A stretch of DNA of 64,000 nt from Capillidium heterosporum. Lineage: Eukaryota; Entomophthoromycota; Entomophthoromycetes; Entomophthorales; Capillidiaceae. The notes below the pieces were generated by a model. The model was not told the DNA's origin and did not search any database. It saw nothing but the letters and a program-made list of their open reading frames with translations. Within the stretch, counting starts at the first letter, position 1, and the number at the start of each line of letters is the position of its first letter. Below are positions 10,562-23,514 of this stretch, one piece after another. The DNA lies in NCBI GenBank assembly GCA_016630905.1, contig WBMQ01000001.1:2046001-2110000 (forward strand), given 5' to 3'. Position numbers and translations under genes: made by a program.

Positions 10562-11723
10562 TTTAAACTGCTGTACAAATTGTTGAAGTTGGTTGTCGAA
10601 AAGAAGCTTTATGCAATCTAGCTATTTGTATGAATCGATTTGTTCTAAGCTGGGCTGGTGTCTTGGCTGTCGAAAACCTAATTCTTGTTGTAAGAGATGC
10701 TGAACTCCTACTTTGGTTACGATCGTTTATCTAGTCCAAATTCAAAATTTATTCGATACGCTACCGATTCTGATTAGGTCACGTAGTTTAAAACGATTCA
10801 ACAAGTTCGAAATTTAAAGTTCTTTTCAAAATATGGTTTGATGGCAACCAACAATTGGTCAGCTTCCTTTATGCAAACCAAACTACTAAATCTTCAGATC
10901 CCAGCTGCTCGACGAAATAGGTAAATATTTCTGACTAAAGTTGTAGGAAATTTCTAATTAACTGAACATATAGTTGATTCCAAGTAACTTGCTAAGTTCC
11001 AAATTATGTTTTCTAGGAACTTTCGTAGTGTTTGCAAGAAACTATTGATGCTTTTTAAAATGAGTGCCTAATTCTTTGGACTCATGATATAACCAAGACC
11101 TTGTTGAGCATATTTACCTTGATAGTTGGATTTTTTCATTCTTCAGGTAGAAAGTGTCGTACTTGTCAATATATTTACCTTTAGTAACCCTACATATGCC
11201 TAACCTAAATAACCATGTTAAAGAATCTATGATGCCAAAAATAGATCAAGCTATTCTACTAGATCTGCTGTACTTATTTATCCTAGCATATATGTCATTG
11301 AAAACATAGCTTAGAGGCTAACTCAGCCCACTTTTCAAGTCAATATCACATACATAGTTAACCAGCATACCAACTATAGTTTTTGATGTTTAAAAAAGAT
11401 ATTTGGGACATAGAAGCCACTACTTATTAATCACTTTCAATTCAAAATAGTCTTATACAGATACTATTTTAGAGCAATTGATTCTAATACTTTAGGACTT
11501 TGTTATTCATAAGACATTGAAGCTATAAACCATTTTAGCATCTATATTTTGCAATCTAATTGTATAGAATATATATATAACAAACCTATTTAAGCAGGTG
11601 CTAATAGCAATCACTTTACTCGTAATGATCAAGACTATGTTACTTAAACCAACCAAGTTAGAAACAAAATCGAATTCAAATTGGATGGCATAGGCAAAAA
11701 ATTCTATTGTAGATTGTATTTAT
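10562..11723. other. intergenic, nothing recognised
   Basis: About 1.16 kb of AT-rich sequence upstream of LHS1. I looked for unfolded-protein-response-type motifs (TGACGTG, CAGCGTG) near the LHS1 start and saw none. No exons recognised. Confidence 0.55.
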
Positions 11724-13064
11724 TTAAGCGGTATTGCTACCAGCTTGGCTGGTTGGGTTGCGGATGGGCTCAAAGTAGGGGTGCTCCATAGCCTCACTGG
11801 GCGTTAAGCGTTCCTATTAAAGTTAGCAATACTCACATGTAGTATATTTACCTGGTGGTCGTAGCGTAGTAGGTGGTCGAGGTAGTCTATAGCTTCGTTC
11901 GATACGAGGTGCTGGTTTTCATTGGTGATAAATTGGTTCCAAGGCTTACAAGGGTATCTACAAGTACAAAAAATAAATTTACAGCAAAAAGGCGCTTCAA
12001 TTTACCTTCCCAAAATTTGATCGTACTTGGAGTCCAATTTTATATCGTACTTGGCTATGTACTCCATCAGACGCTCCGTACCTAAAACCTTGGCAATCTT
12101 TACTAACTGGTCGTAGTTATCGGATCCTAAATTGGAATTTAATGACGAATTTTATAATAAAAGCTTACCATGGAAGAAGGGCTCCTTTCGGAAGATCTTT
12201 TAACAAATTACATAAAAAGTCAGCATTAGGGTGAATGTATAAAGTTACCATGCTACCCAGCATACAGCCGGTCGACCACATATCTAATGAGTAGTCGTAC
12301 TGCTGGAAATCGACCAACAATTCGGGCCCTTTGAAGTACCGGGAGGCAACTCGGACGTTGTAGCTGGTGCCGGGGTGGTAGAACTCGGCCAGACCCCAGT
12401 CAATCAATCGTAACTACTTATAAGTAAATGATAGCTACTAAAAATTACTTTGCGGTTGGCATGGTCGATCATAACGTTGTGAGGCTTGACATCACGATGC
12501 ATAATTCCACGGCTGTGGCAGAAATCCAAGGCCTACCAATATAAGCCAAAGTCAATTTGTAAAAAGCACCTTGAGCAACTCGTACATATAGTATCGGATA
12601 TCGTAGTCCTTGAACTTCTGGTACAAGGTTTTGAAATCTTGGTTGTTGACGTATTCGAAGATAAGGGCTGGTGTCTTTACCTATCCCTAGCTTAATGCTA
12701 AATTGTAAATAAAATGTTACCACAGGATCACGGACAATGTCCAGCAAGGTGATAACGTTGACGCCTCCGGCCAAATTCTGTAAAATTTTTATTTCACGCT
12801 TTATTTTCTTCTTCTTGACTGGCTTCAACACTTTGATAATACATTTCTCGTAAGTTCTAGCGACGATACCTTCGAAAACTTCCGAGTACTTGCCCCTACC
12901 TACTTTGGCAACTATCTCGTAGTTGTCTTGCTCCCTACTTGTGTTATTGAAAATTGGTGCACTAAAATTTACCCCCAAGTTATATCGATCTCGTCGTAAT
13001 CCCAATACTCTTTGGGGAGCTCCTGGAGGACGTTGGTATACTCTCTGGCGACACTCTCTACCAT
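11724..13064 (-). CDS. CKA1: Casein kinase 2 catalytic subunit alpha
   Basis: Constitutively active acidophilic Ser/Thr kinase. The first exon encodes ARE...[14 protein letters not shown], the CK2-specific N-terminus. The glycine loop [11 protein letters not shown] and the diagnostic basic cluster [15 protein letters not shown] follow. HRDVKPHN is the catalytic loop. DWG replaces the usual DFG ([13 protein letters not shown]), and the activation segment reads [17 protein letters not shown], all hallmarks of CK2 alpha. The C-terminus reads [15 protein letters not shown]. About eight introns of 35-50 nt give about 335 residues, the normal size. CK2 alpha pairs with a beta subunit that is not in this window. 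Confidence 0.95.
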
Positions 13065-13838
13065 CAGGCTTAAACTTTTATTCTAACTTTTGAACCCTTG
13101 AAGTTTTTTGGAAAGGTGCTGAGTTGAAAAATGTTGCTTTGAGGATTAGTACCGGAGTAACCTGATCGAATATTGGCTGACTTGGACAAATGCAATTCTT
13201 TAAAAGCGTAATCTTTATTGGACATGGGATAGAAATCGACGAATTAAAAAGGCCTTAGCTGATTATTTTAACACAAATAAACCACCAATTTCGGATTATG
13301 GGGAGTTGGGTCAGAAATTGATATATAGCTCTGGTTGAATTCCATCTAATCAAGCCACTTAAGATTAGCTGACTCGAAGTGATAGTTTGCGACCAGAGTA
13401 CTATAGATATATCCAAAAGAAAAGTGATATAATAGTATAAATCAAAATAAATACTGCATTGGTAGAAGTAATATTCACAAACCATTTTCTACTATGGCCA
13501 TATCCTCTGAACTATAAAATATATATCTTCAAATTTCTAGATTTAACTATAGTTTAAACGTCATTTAATAGATATGTAAAATAAAATGACAGATACAAGG
13601 AACATACTTTGAATATGATGGTATAATATGTAACTATAAGCAAGTATAGCAATACCTGAGTTTCGAATCAAAGCTGCAATAAACCATACTAAATTTCCTA
13701 AGCTTTATAGATTAAATAAAACTAATACGTAAAGTCTAAATCTATTTAACTACATCTAACATACATAATCTTTATTTTATAGATTTATTAGATATACCTG
13801 GTCATATAGCATACTGAAAATAAAAAACGTCCTTTTAT
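13065..13838. other. intergenic, nothing recognised
   Basis: AT-rich spacer between the CK2 alpha start and the eIF2B beta stop, both minus strand. A 76-codon open frame at 13255-13485 has low-complexity hydrophobic content and no family. Confidence 0.55.
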
Positions 13839-15333
13839 TTATTGCTTACCAACCGAAAGCGAAGTAGTTCCCAACCCTTGGTCGATAAAGTCATAGTTCT
13901 CGTTGATAAGTCGATAGAGGTACGAAGGAGTATGTCCACCGCTAGTGAAAACTTTTTAGAACTATCATTAAATACACTATGCTACCTATTAGTTATGAAG
14001 AGGCTAACCAACTCAGGGGCGATGTAGTCGAAGTAAGGGGTGACGACTTCGACGTGATGGGCAATCAACTCACCTAGTCGAAAGTTAGCAAATTTTAAAA
14101 TTAACCAAGTACCATCGGCGTAATTGGCGAGACTGGAAGGGGCAGTACACAGGTTGAGGAGATCAATGTCGGTTGGGAACAATGGAGAAAGCTTGTATAG
14201 ACCAGCACAGACGACTATAGGAGTGGCGTGGGCCTTGGCTGCTGCCGCAATGGATTGACTGCCTGAAACAGCAATGACACCGCCATTGGCCAAAACTTAT
14301 ACATTTAGACGTTACATTATCAAAAATATTATACCTGCATGGGTCCCTAAGATGACTTTGTTGACTCTGGACATGACAGCATAGACGGCAGCTTGAGGGA
14401 GTATAGTAGCACTTATGCCGCTATTGGCTAAAGATTTTGCAGTTGAGATGCTTTCATCCCTAACAAGATATTATTTAGTGCCCGGCACGTATATCAATCA
14501 ACTAACTTGTCTAAAGTCTCAACGACGATCACCTGGAACTTACGCTTGCGGGCCGCATTCTTCAAGAACTCTTCGACTGTGCGGGATTTACCCAAGGTCA
14601 TAACGATCTCACTAAGTAGCAGTTTAATTAAATGGTGGAACTATGCCAATTTACTTGTTGTGGATATGCTCCAATGCTTGGTTGGAGATGTTGGAGTAGA
14701 TATTCACCAATTCATCCAACATGTCGGTAACGGCTTGGATGACGGTAGGCTTAAATGGTAAAATGATGGCTATAGGTTAAGGTAACAATTTGAAAGTTGA
14801 AAATATAGAATAGAAGCAGCAAAAGGATATTGTATACGGAACGCGTTTCGTCAGGTCGAATCGTATCGTCGATATCATCAGCCAACATCATCAGGTTGAA
14901 CATGGAGGGGGTCGACTTGCCATCGATAGCTTCAGCCTCGGTATCCCCATCCATCTCCTTACAGTAAACTCTATACTCTTCCCTTATCATATGTAGTACG
15001 CGTCGTATTATATTGCCAACCGCCAACTCTAAATTTAACTATTATGTTTAATTTAAACAGCAAAAGTACCTTGGGGTTGTGCCTTGACCAAATGATTCCC
15101 AATAATCGTTATATCATTTAGTAAGGTGTAAACTGAGTTCCACTTGCTGTTGCTAATAATCTGTCTTAATACTACCAAAGTTTCGGTGGCTACATGCCAG
15201 CTACCAAACACTTGTCTACAGTAGACGTTAACATAGCTTTTAAATATGTAGAAATCTACCTGCGCTTCAATTTGGATATCAAGTTCTTGGCGATGCTTGG
15301 AATCTCTAAATTTCCCTTGGTTGGCAGTGTCAT
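13839..15333 (-). CDS. GCD7: Translation initiation factor eIF2B subunit beta
   Basis: Regulatory subunit of the eIF2 guanine nucleotide exchange factor, the target of eIF2-alpha-phosphate inhibition. Residues match eIF2B beta throughout: [39 protein letters not shown], then after several short exons [40 protein letters not shown] and [16 protein letters not shown]. After the last intron comes [19 protein letters not shown]. About eight introns of 38-65 nt give about 385 residues. The start at 15333 yields [24 protein letters not shown], similar in length to known N-termini. The same frame stays open upstream for some 60 codons (to about 15516) behind a splice-acceptor-like ATTTCAACTAG, so the protein may be longer at its N-terminus. 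Confidence 0.9.
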
Positions 15334-15688
15334 CTTGAAATTTTCTATAGAAAGGTAGGCGTTCTTTTTGTTGAAAATCTTGTCCAAACTAGCCAAATAA
15401 CCTTGGAGAACTAAGTCTTTTATTGGCGGCTTTGCAAAAGTTGGTTTGACAAGTAGGCTTTCGTTTGGACTTTGTAAATTTTTAGATTGCCTATGGCTTT
15501 CAAGACGTACCTAGTTGAAATATATGCTATGTAGCTTTGATATTGCAATAAAAGAGCTTTAAATGTCCATATCAAATAGAAGATTAGCTAGATAACTATC
15601 GAATTTATAAACTTTTACTGAACCAAAGCACATTTTACAAACTTAAGAATATTTATATAATTAACATACGTATAGCCCAACATTTACA
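15334..15688. other. upstream of eIF2B beta; possible extra exon
   Basis: Contains an open minus-strand frame continuous with eIF2B beta (encoding for example PIKDLVLQGYLASLDKIFNKK) but no in-frame ATG. The rest is AT-rich 3' flank of the Munc13 gene. Confidence 0.4.
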
Positions 15689-18600
15689 CTAACTCCCAAC
15701 AGAAACCGATCCACTATGTCCGTTGGTAAGCGGCATCTCAAGAGACTTCTTACCCCGAGCCCACTCCATCTGCTTCATACGCATCTCCAACTGACTAGCC
15801 ACAAATTGAACACCCACCTTCTCGCCCTTCATCTGAATCAGTCTCAATATGACATCAGCTTTGTAGGATTCCGATACCGATTCCTTGACGCGACCGGGGC
15901 GGCGTTCAGTAACAGTCCCAGAGATGGTATCCCCATTGAGGAGCCCCAACTCACTTTTGTTATTTTTTACCTTCTTAGTTGCCGTCTCTTTGACGGCATC
16001 CAAGTATTGTCTTATCAAATTGTCGGTTGAGCTGAAGTAGAAGCCTTTGATGGCTTGTAGAAGGCGATAATCGCCAGTTTCCAGCATACGCGATGGCAGT
16101 CCATCCTCATCTTCACCGCCGTGGAAGTACACTTTGAGGAGCTAAAAAATGTCAGATGTGCTAGATAAATAAACTTACCTCGACAACGGTCATAAAGAAC
16201 TCGAAATCCGGTTTCCCTAAAGGCTTGGGAATGGCGCGGTTGCTGGAGAAGGATGGTACGATGGAAGCTTCCAGCGTATGTAAGCACTCACGCCAGACCC
16301 ATTTGATAAGCTTGTAGCCACAGACGTCGTACAGATAACTATAGGGTAAGTTAAGCTTGACGTCCAAGTAGTCGACTAAGGCATGCAATGCTTGGTCGCA
16401 ATCTTCTTCTGTAAACTCAGAGTCAGAAGGGAGGGAGGACTGGGTTAGCATCTTCTTGAAGGTGCCTTGCTTGCGCTTGTTGAACTCGTGCAGCAGTGCC
16501 TTCCTCGACAGATTGGATTTGATTTGACCAGTGAGCTAGAAACTTGTTAATGCCATGTATGGTTAAAAAAGTACCTTGGATATAATCTGATGGATCAAAT
16601 CCTTTTCCTTCATCTCTAGTAGCTTCAATGCTTTGCTGACGTAATACTGAGGATCATCCTTTTCGTCCGAAGTCGATATAGTGAAGAGGATACGGCCCTG
16701 TGGCTCGAGCTCCAACCAAATATCGGCGTCCTCACTGCTCCAATCAGCGTTTGGATCTAACTTTAGGTACCCTTCACCGCATAGATCGTCACTTAAGATA
16801 TCTTTATCGAAGACTTGGACTTTGAGGTCCTGGGCCTTACTTAAAGGTACACCGTAGGTCTCATTCCACTTGGGGAGGGCGTTGTCCCATTGAATAGAGG
16901 AGGTGAAACACTTTTCGTTGTTGAGGCTAAGCACGACGTAAGCGTCATTGTCCTTACCATTGTCACATTCCTGCAAAAATTCGGCCATCACGATCTTGAT
17001 GTAGAACATTCGAGTCAAGGGCTTGTCGTCTTTCTTCTCCTTGTGGTACTCGGCGAGTACTTGGGAGTAGCGCTGATAGTCGAGGTTGGCAAATAATTCC
17101 TGGATCCTGCCCCGCAGCTGGAAGAGATTGTTGATCTTGATACACATCTCTCGGTTGAAGTCTTCGTTGTCCTCAACTTTTTTGGCTTTGAAATTGAGAA
17201 GATCCCAAGGCTTCTTCTTGGCTACTTCTTTCGGTTTCTGGTTGTCAAAATCTTGGGCGAATAAAGTCTCCATCTCGTGAGCATACAGCTCAACTCCTTC
17301 GTAGATAACTTTGGCGACCTTGGCCATGGATCGCGATTCCATTAAATCGTCGGGCCAATTTAACTTGTTTACAAAATCTAACTGTTCCCTGAAGCAGCAG
17401 ATAAGATCGTCAACCGAAGAAGAGTGGAGGGCAGTATCCGAAACTTCGGTAAATTTGTCGTACTTTATCGCTAACTCGACCCAGCCTAACGCCTTGTTAT
17501 CGAGAGCGGTGAGCCATTTGTTGAACTGTCGGTTGAACCAGTGCACCATGTTGATGTTGACTCTCAAATTTGCCGTGTACCTTTTGGCCATCTCATGCAG
17601 CTGAATTACGGTATTGTACAAGTCGAAGGCATCTTCCACGGGAATAAGCTCACTTTCTCTACCGTTGGCCATATTCTCCACTTGCAAGGTAAAGTACTTG
17701 AACTCTTGCTCGATGAGCATGGCTGGGACATCGATGGTGTCGAGTAGAGGTTTTGAAAACAGCTTGATAATGTGGTTTATATCGCGCATGATCAGTTTTG
17801 CCATCAACCGAAGGTTAACTGCTTCACTTTCGCCAGCTTCAGGTGCTGCCGTCTCGTTCAAATTTTCGTAGCGCTTTATGAGGACGGTCTGGATGTTGTT
17901 GCCTAAATCACCTGCATACATTTGCCTTGATATTTGGGCCTCTTTGAAGACAAAACTATCAAAAAAGTAATCAATTGTCTCGACTATAGCCCTGCCTACC
18001 GGGACGGGGAATTTGACGAGGTCTACTAAGCCGTCACAGACTATGTAGATGAACTTCTGGACCAGGAATGTGAAGACGTGGTACAGGTAGCCTCGATCGG
18101 TACGGGTCCAGCTTTCGATAGGAACTTGGGAGATGTGCTTCTGCAAGTTGTACAAGGAATCGAATAAAGCGTCAAAGTCGAGCTCATCCCGATCGTAAAA
18201 TATAGCGACTGCTTCGAGGTGAGCGATAAGCTTTAGGGTCGGGGTCATGCGCCACCTGATGGAACACTCCTTTATGATATTTTGGCTAGTTTCTGAAAGG
18301 GTATTGCTAGTATTCGTCTTGGCTTTTCCGGTTTTCTTTATAAGATCGTTTCGAATACAGTACATGATCAACATTCTATAGGCCTCCCTAGGATCTTTGG
18401 GAATGAAAACGAATGATTTTTCCATATGCTCTGCCGCTGAAAAAGTGGAAGTATCTTGCGATAGAGTCAATAGATCTGGATTGGATACACTTATAGTGAC
18501 AAGAAGCTGATTGATAGTTGTTCTTTCCTGGCTCTTCCATGAGTCAAAAATCTTTTGTTGTGGATAATCATCTGCAGTGAGGTAGGGAGGTAAGCCCAAC

Positions 18601-19400
18601 TCCAGATGGGTAAGCAGCTTTTTCAAATCTTGGAATGCCGACTATTTAAATTAGCTAAAAACAAATTACAAAATTACCTGTTCGTTGCAATGGGGTCTAT
18701 ACGCATTCAAAAGTTTGTTGTGCTCGGAAGAAGCGACGCCGAATATGGTTTGAAGCCAGCTAACCATGTTGCTGGAGTGGAGTGTTTGCGGTTGGTGCGT
18801 TTCTTTGGAGCTTTGTACACACTGATTGAGTCTCTGCATCAACGTTGAAAACCCAGGGGAATTCGAATGCTCAAGAGTCAGCAACTGACGCAAGATACCG
18901 GCAAACTTGTTTACATTTTCTGAGGTGAATTGACTAATCTCTGTAGCTGATTTAAGCTTGGAAGCAACCGCCTTTTGGGAAGCGTACTTGCTGAATATCA
19001 TAATTAAAGCCTCGATATTACCAATCTTCTGTTGAACTTTGCTGGACGATATTGAATTCAAGTAGGTCGTAACTTCTTGGAGACAGCTGTAAAATACCTT
19101 GTGGTTGGGATGCCTGAATGAAGCTATCGTTGGGTACCTATCCGGGTCGTTGAGTTGCTTCTTTAAGGTTTTTATAAACGCCTCGAAAAGCTTCTCGACC
19201 TGCTTGGCAGTTGCATTGCCGTTCAACGCGTTGTCTGGCAAGTTGGAGTTGGAATTTCTTTTGTTGAGCTCGTTGAGTCGTTTTTCGATGTTCTCGGAAA
19301 GTACAGCACATCGTAGCACATAGGGATAGACATCTTTGCTTTTTGTGCTGAGCGGCACTATACCCTCAAACTCTTTTTCCTCGTTCATTTTGTAAAGCAA
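15689..19400 (-). CDS. Munc13-type protein (MHD1-C2-MHD2), Ync13-like
   Basis: Large (about 1,195 residues) vesicle-priming/tethering family protein; the fission yeast member Ync13 acts in exocytosis and cell-wall integrity at the septum. Four exons: 18666-19400 region, a 2-kb exon to about 16575, then about 16161-16535, then 15689-16144. The order seen is a helical N-terminal region, an MHD1 region, and a C2 domain around TRMFYIKIVMAEFL, NDAYVVLSLN and KVQVFDKDILSDD. The C2 retains some acidic loop residues that could bind calcium. An MHD2-like helical region follows across the last two exons (YLYDVCGYKLIKWVWREC, DFEFFMTVVE). The first intron is only 36 nt. A second in-frame Met lies four codons after the chosen start. 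The annotation rests on domain order and helical signatures. Confidence 0.85.
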
Positions 19401-20306
19401 TTAAAGTTTTAAACTTTGACACCTTTTATAACGGACAATCCTGGACACGGAGTTTTAGCTGATGACATAGTTATCTGGACGAAATAAAATGTCCCATATA
19501 TTTTGACTTATATTTCTATTACTTGGAAGCATAAAAGGAGCCATTTTATTAGGTACTGTCTTTGTCCTGATTTCAAGTGCAATTTAACTGCAGATGGTGT
19601 AACACTTATAAAGTAAACACAAGCTAAACATATGGCTATTTTTTGAATATATAAGCTCAAGCATAGTCCTTCGTTTTATACCAATCTTGGTGATAGACTT
19701 AATATCCTATATTCTTGGCTATTTTTCCTGATACTGCTAGGTTAACTAACCAAGCTATTTTATATACTATGTACAGCATTACAAAATCTCCTTAGCTTCT
19801 ATATATCTGATATTATTTAGTTTACCATAGTATACCTTTACAAAAGGTTAGGCAACAATGCAAAAACTACAGTTTATAGTATATAACATGAGTATGGAAA
19901 TATAGTTTCTATTGTGCTATAAACTTATAAATAATATATTATATACTTTAGTTTATAAGATATTTTAAATGGAAGATAGCAATGTTAGCCTAGTATATCT
20001 TTAATAAAACATGTGTTATAGTATCTAAACTTTAACCATATGCACTTTAAAATATATTGGTAAACGTTATATGAATGTGTAGAAACGATTGTCGACCTTA
20101 TACTATAAGGCAAACTATCTATAAAACTATAAGCTGCAAAACCATCTTTAAACAGCATATATTTTATATACTTTAAGACCAAAAACACAAATCTAAACTA
20201 CAACAAATAAAAGGATTACCTAGCCCAAACGTCCCCTCATCTCTACAAGATGCATTATTTATTATAATAACAAGTGGTCTCAACTTGATTCTAAATTTGG
20301 AAGTTC
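19401..20306. other. AT-rich intergenic
   Basis: Very AT-rich sequence upstream of the Munc13-type gene and downstream of cytochrome c. No coding or structural signal seen. Confidence 0.6.
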
Positions 20307-20721
20307 TTAAGCGGTAGCTTCCTTGAGGTAGGCAACGACATCGGCGCTATCCTTATCCTTCTTGAAACCGGCAAAGGCCATCTTGGTACCGGGGATGTAC
20401 TTCTTGGGGTTCTTCAAGTAGTCGAACAGAGTTTGCTCACCCCACTCAATACCAGCCTTCTGGTTGGCAGCGGTGTAGGAGAAACCAGCAGCTTGTCCAG
20501 ACTTACGTCCGAAAATACCGTGCAAGTTAGGACCTTGACCGTTCTTGCCACCCTATTATAAAAAGTTAGTTTGGTTGGGGAGGAGGAAAAGTTACGGCTT
20601 CGACGGTGTGGCACTGAGCACAACGGGTCTTGAACAGACCAGCTCCCTTTTTAGCATCACCTACAAGTTGAAGTTAGTATGGGGATACAGATATAGCAAA
20701 AGTACCAGAAGTAGCAGACAT
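20307..20721 (-). CDS. CYC1: Cytochrome c
   Basis: Mitochondrial intermembrane-space electron carrier between complexes III and IV, 108 residues. Three exons: the first encodes only MSATSG, then an exon with the haem-attachment motif CAQCH (Cys19, Cys22, His23), then the rest starting GGKNGQGPN. The axial ligand is Met85 in PGTKMAFAG. The introns are about 45 and 43 nt, each with a GTA donor and TAG acceptor. Usual length and no targeting peptide, as expected for this protein. CCAAT boxes about 170-255 bp upstream fit HAP-complex control known for yeast CYC1. Confidence 0.96.
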
Positions 20722-20892
20722 TTCTAAAATAATTTAATAGTTAAGTACAGAACAAAGATGTCTGATTTTGATTTTGGTGGCCTTTATCTATCTCTTGATC
20801 AAGATCTCATCTGTAGGTAATTCTTTGATTTGCGGTTAAATTTTTTGATTACCGATTATTTCCGCTGAAATGGTATGTTCTTTTTATTTGAG

Positions 20893-20977
20893 CCAATCAG
20901 AGCGTCTAATGCTTTCAATTTTCCTTACGGAAGCGGCCTCATTTGTAAGAACAATTGGCTAGAATTATAAAGCCAAT
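20893..20977. promoter_or_regulatory. cluster of three CCAAT boxes upstream of cytochrome c
   Basis: CCAATCA at 20893-20899 and CCAAT at 20973-20977 on the plus strand, and ATTGG at 20954-20958 (a CCAAT read on the minus strand). All lie 170-260 bp upstream of the cytochrome c ATG. CCAAT is the binding site of the HAP2/3/5 (CBC/NF-Y) complex, which activates respiratory genes in fungi. The assignment here is inference from motif and position. Confidence 0.45.
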
Positions 20978-22976
20978 ACATTTTCGACTTTTGTATCAAA
21001 TCTTTGATCTCTGCTTGGGGAAGGTGTAATCAGTAGCGGTACTGATAGAAATCTTTGCAAATTGATTTTAAATCGTAGAGAGATTATTGGTAAATGTAAA
21101 TGAGATGTTATAAATAAAACAGAATACTTTATAAACCAAGCTATACCTGGAGCTAGTTTTTTGATTTTAATGCCTACAACAGGGATTTGTGTACCGCTTT
21201 TTACTATCGAAAATGGTGGTGAGAAGAGCTTTTCTATTAAAGTATTTTTTTGATATTTGAAAGATATAGTGAAGAACTTTGACTTTTATTGTAGTGAAAA
21301 GTATTTCAAAAGATCAAATATTTCATACAGCACCATTTTCCGTCCTATACACTCCAACTCCACTTTATGAATAGTCAAAAGTGATAGTATCTTTGAATAG
21401 GTTCAACGATAGACAGCAGTGAAAGTCCACTACCAACAAATAAAATCTGTAAGATGATGCTTTAAGCTTTGAGTTTTAGTTCAAAACTAGCAAGACAAGC
21501 TACAAGCAACATTCCGATGCTATAGATCGAACTAACTTTGTGCCGATAAGTTAGATCGATTTACCAACAATAAAGCGTACCATTTTACTATAAATACCAA
21601 TTGAAATATAGTGAGAAATGCTAAGTTATTATTTAGAGTTAGCTATAGCAGTTATATATCGAAGACTTTTTAACATCAATACTATTGATACAAAAGCCTA
21701 TAGCAAAATAGTGAATCCTATTATATTTGATACTTTGTTTATAATTAGATGCGCTATTTTGAAAGCAAAATTGGAAAGGATAGTTATTTAATTCGGAACA
21801 AATTACTTGAACATCCTTCAACTGACCTTCACTTGGAGGTACTTGTAAAACTATCTACATAAAAGGTCATACAGTATGAACCATTTGTATATATGGTTAA
21901 ACAAGATAGATTAGAAGAAATTAGATTAATTGGATCTAAAGATAGTTGATGATAGTAGTGTAATACTGTCAAAATTTTACAAAACCAAAGCCTACCTATA
22001 GCAAACTTTAAACATGACACATTACGATTCAGTGTCAGTTCAGCTATGCTGCATAAAGATTGTGAAATCTAATAACCCAATCCGTATTTGCCACTCTATA
22101 TAAAACCTATACCTAGTACTTCAAAGCCTCTTATTAACGTAGGACCTACATTTTAATAAATTAAGCTTAAAATTCCAAACTAAATGTACTATATAGCAGG
22201 TAAAGTAGCTAGTTAGGACACTGTCGTTTTGAGATATAGTGAGTCCATATTTTTAAAATGCACTTTAACAGTTTATTCACTGGTGGTGAGTATCTATTCG
22301 AAATAGGAACCAATGGAAACATTTTTACAGTCTACCATCTAACTTTCCTTCAATTGGGCACTACTTTTGATCTTTTATATAGTTCCAATTTCATACATTT
22401 ACTAGAAGAAATCGGATCGTATAGACAGATGGTATTGGTAAACTTTGGCTTCAAAGTCCAATCATTGATAAATCTATCTACAAAAAATTATAAGATAGGA
22501 TTGCTGACTAAAATTGGCACTTATTCCCAAGCCATTATGTTCCCATACTAGATAAGCCTTTTATTAAAATTTAACTATAAAAATACGCATTCAATAGCGA
22601 ACCAAGCAACTCCAAGTTCCTTTGGTTAATTTTTAGAGCTACTTACGTTCAGAATTGATTATCGATTTTCACAATTAGAATTTATAGAATTAGTCAATTG
22701 ATTTTGAACATAGCCAAACCTCACTGACGGTTAAAATAATTCACTTGCTTAAAGAACTAGCCACTCATCGTCAAGTACATCCATTCTTTCAAGTTTTCAT
22801 TAGTTGAATGGGTATCTAATTTTGATTGACGGATCTAAAATTCTCCGATGTCCAGTTAAAAGTAGAGCAGCGTCCAATGAATTTAAATTTTGAAACTAGG
22901 CAAATTTTTTACTTGAGAACTTTAATTGCTTAAAATCCGTTTCTACCTGGACCCAGCTTTCCAAAGTTTCTTTCTC

Positions 22977-22986
22977 TATATTTAAG
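22977..22986 (+). promoter_or_regulatory. TATA-like element of eIF5A
   Basis: TATATTTAAG lies about 58-67 bp upstream of the eIF5A ATG, followed by a pyrimidine- and A-rich leader. Motif and position only. Confidence 0.35.
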
Positions 22987-23043
22987 GTAAGTTTTCTTTA
23001 GCCCACCACTCTCAACTGAACTAACTCCAACTTTAGTACCAAC

Positions 23044-23514
23044 ATGTCTGATTCCGAACACACCTTTGAAGCCGCCGGATCTGGTGCCTCCCTCACCTAC
23101 CCCATGCAGTGCTCGGCCTTGAGAAAGAACGGCCACGTCGTCATCAAGGGACGTCCTTGCAAGATCGTCGATATGTCTACCTCTAAAACTGGTAAGCACG
23201 GTCACGCCAAGGTCCACTTAGTAGCCACCGACATCTTCACCGGTAAGAAGTTGGAAGATATCTCCCCCTCCACCCACAACATGGAGGTTCCTCACGTCAA
23301 GCGTGACGAATACACCCTTCTTAACATCGACGACGGCTTCATGTCCCTTATGACCCCCGAAGGTTCCACCAAGGATGACGTTGCCTTGCCCGGTGACAAG
23401 TTGGGCCAGGAGATCGAAGCTGCCTTCGATGAGGGTCGTGAACTCACCATCACTGTACTTACCTCCATGGGTGAGGAAGCTTGCATTGCCTTCCGTGACG
23501 CCCCCAAGAACTAA
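23044..23514 (+). CDS. Translation factor eIF5A (hypusine-containing)
   Basis: Elongation/termination factor that relieves ribosome stalling. An intronless gene of 156 residues, the usual fungal length. The hypusine loop [11 protein letters not shown] is intact, with the modified residue expected at Lys51. The N-terminal SH3-like domain and C-terminal OB fold are both present, ending AFRDAPKN. Codon use is strongly biased to C-ending codons (ACC, GTC, AAG, GGT), in sharp contrast with neighbours, as expected for a very highly expressed gene. No introns, unlike most genes here. Confidence 0.97.
   Translation: MSDSEHTFEAAGSGASLTYPMQCSALRKNGHVVIKGRPCKIVDMSTSKTGKHGHAKVHLVATDIFTGKKLEDISPSTHNMEVPHVKRDEYTLLNIDDGFMSLMTPEGSTKDDVALPGDKLGQEIEAAFDEGRELTITVLTSMGEEACIAFRDAPKN

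Larger units (their letters stand above)
20722..23043. other. 2.3-kb gene-poor region
   Basis: Holds the CCAAT cluster of cytochrome c at its left end and the eIF5A promoter at its right end. One 97-codon open frame on the plus strand at 22258-22551 (starting MHFNSLFTGG) has leucine spacing vaguely like a repeat protein but no recognisable family. I do not call it a gene. Confidence 0.5.

Noticed and set aside
13255-13485. 76-residue hydrophobic frame upstream of CK2 alpha
   Set aside because: Tyrosine/isoleucine-rich composition typical of AT-rich non-coding DNA; no splice or promoter context.
22258-22551. 97-residue frame in the cytochrome c to eIF5A gap
   Set aside because: Leucine spacing is weak, codon use is not like neighbouring genes, and no family is recognised.
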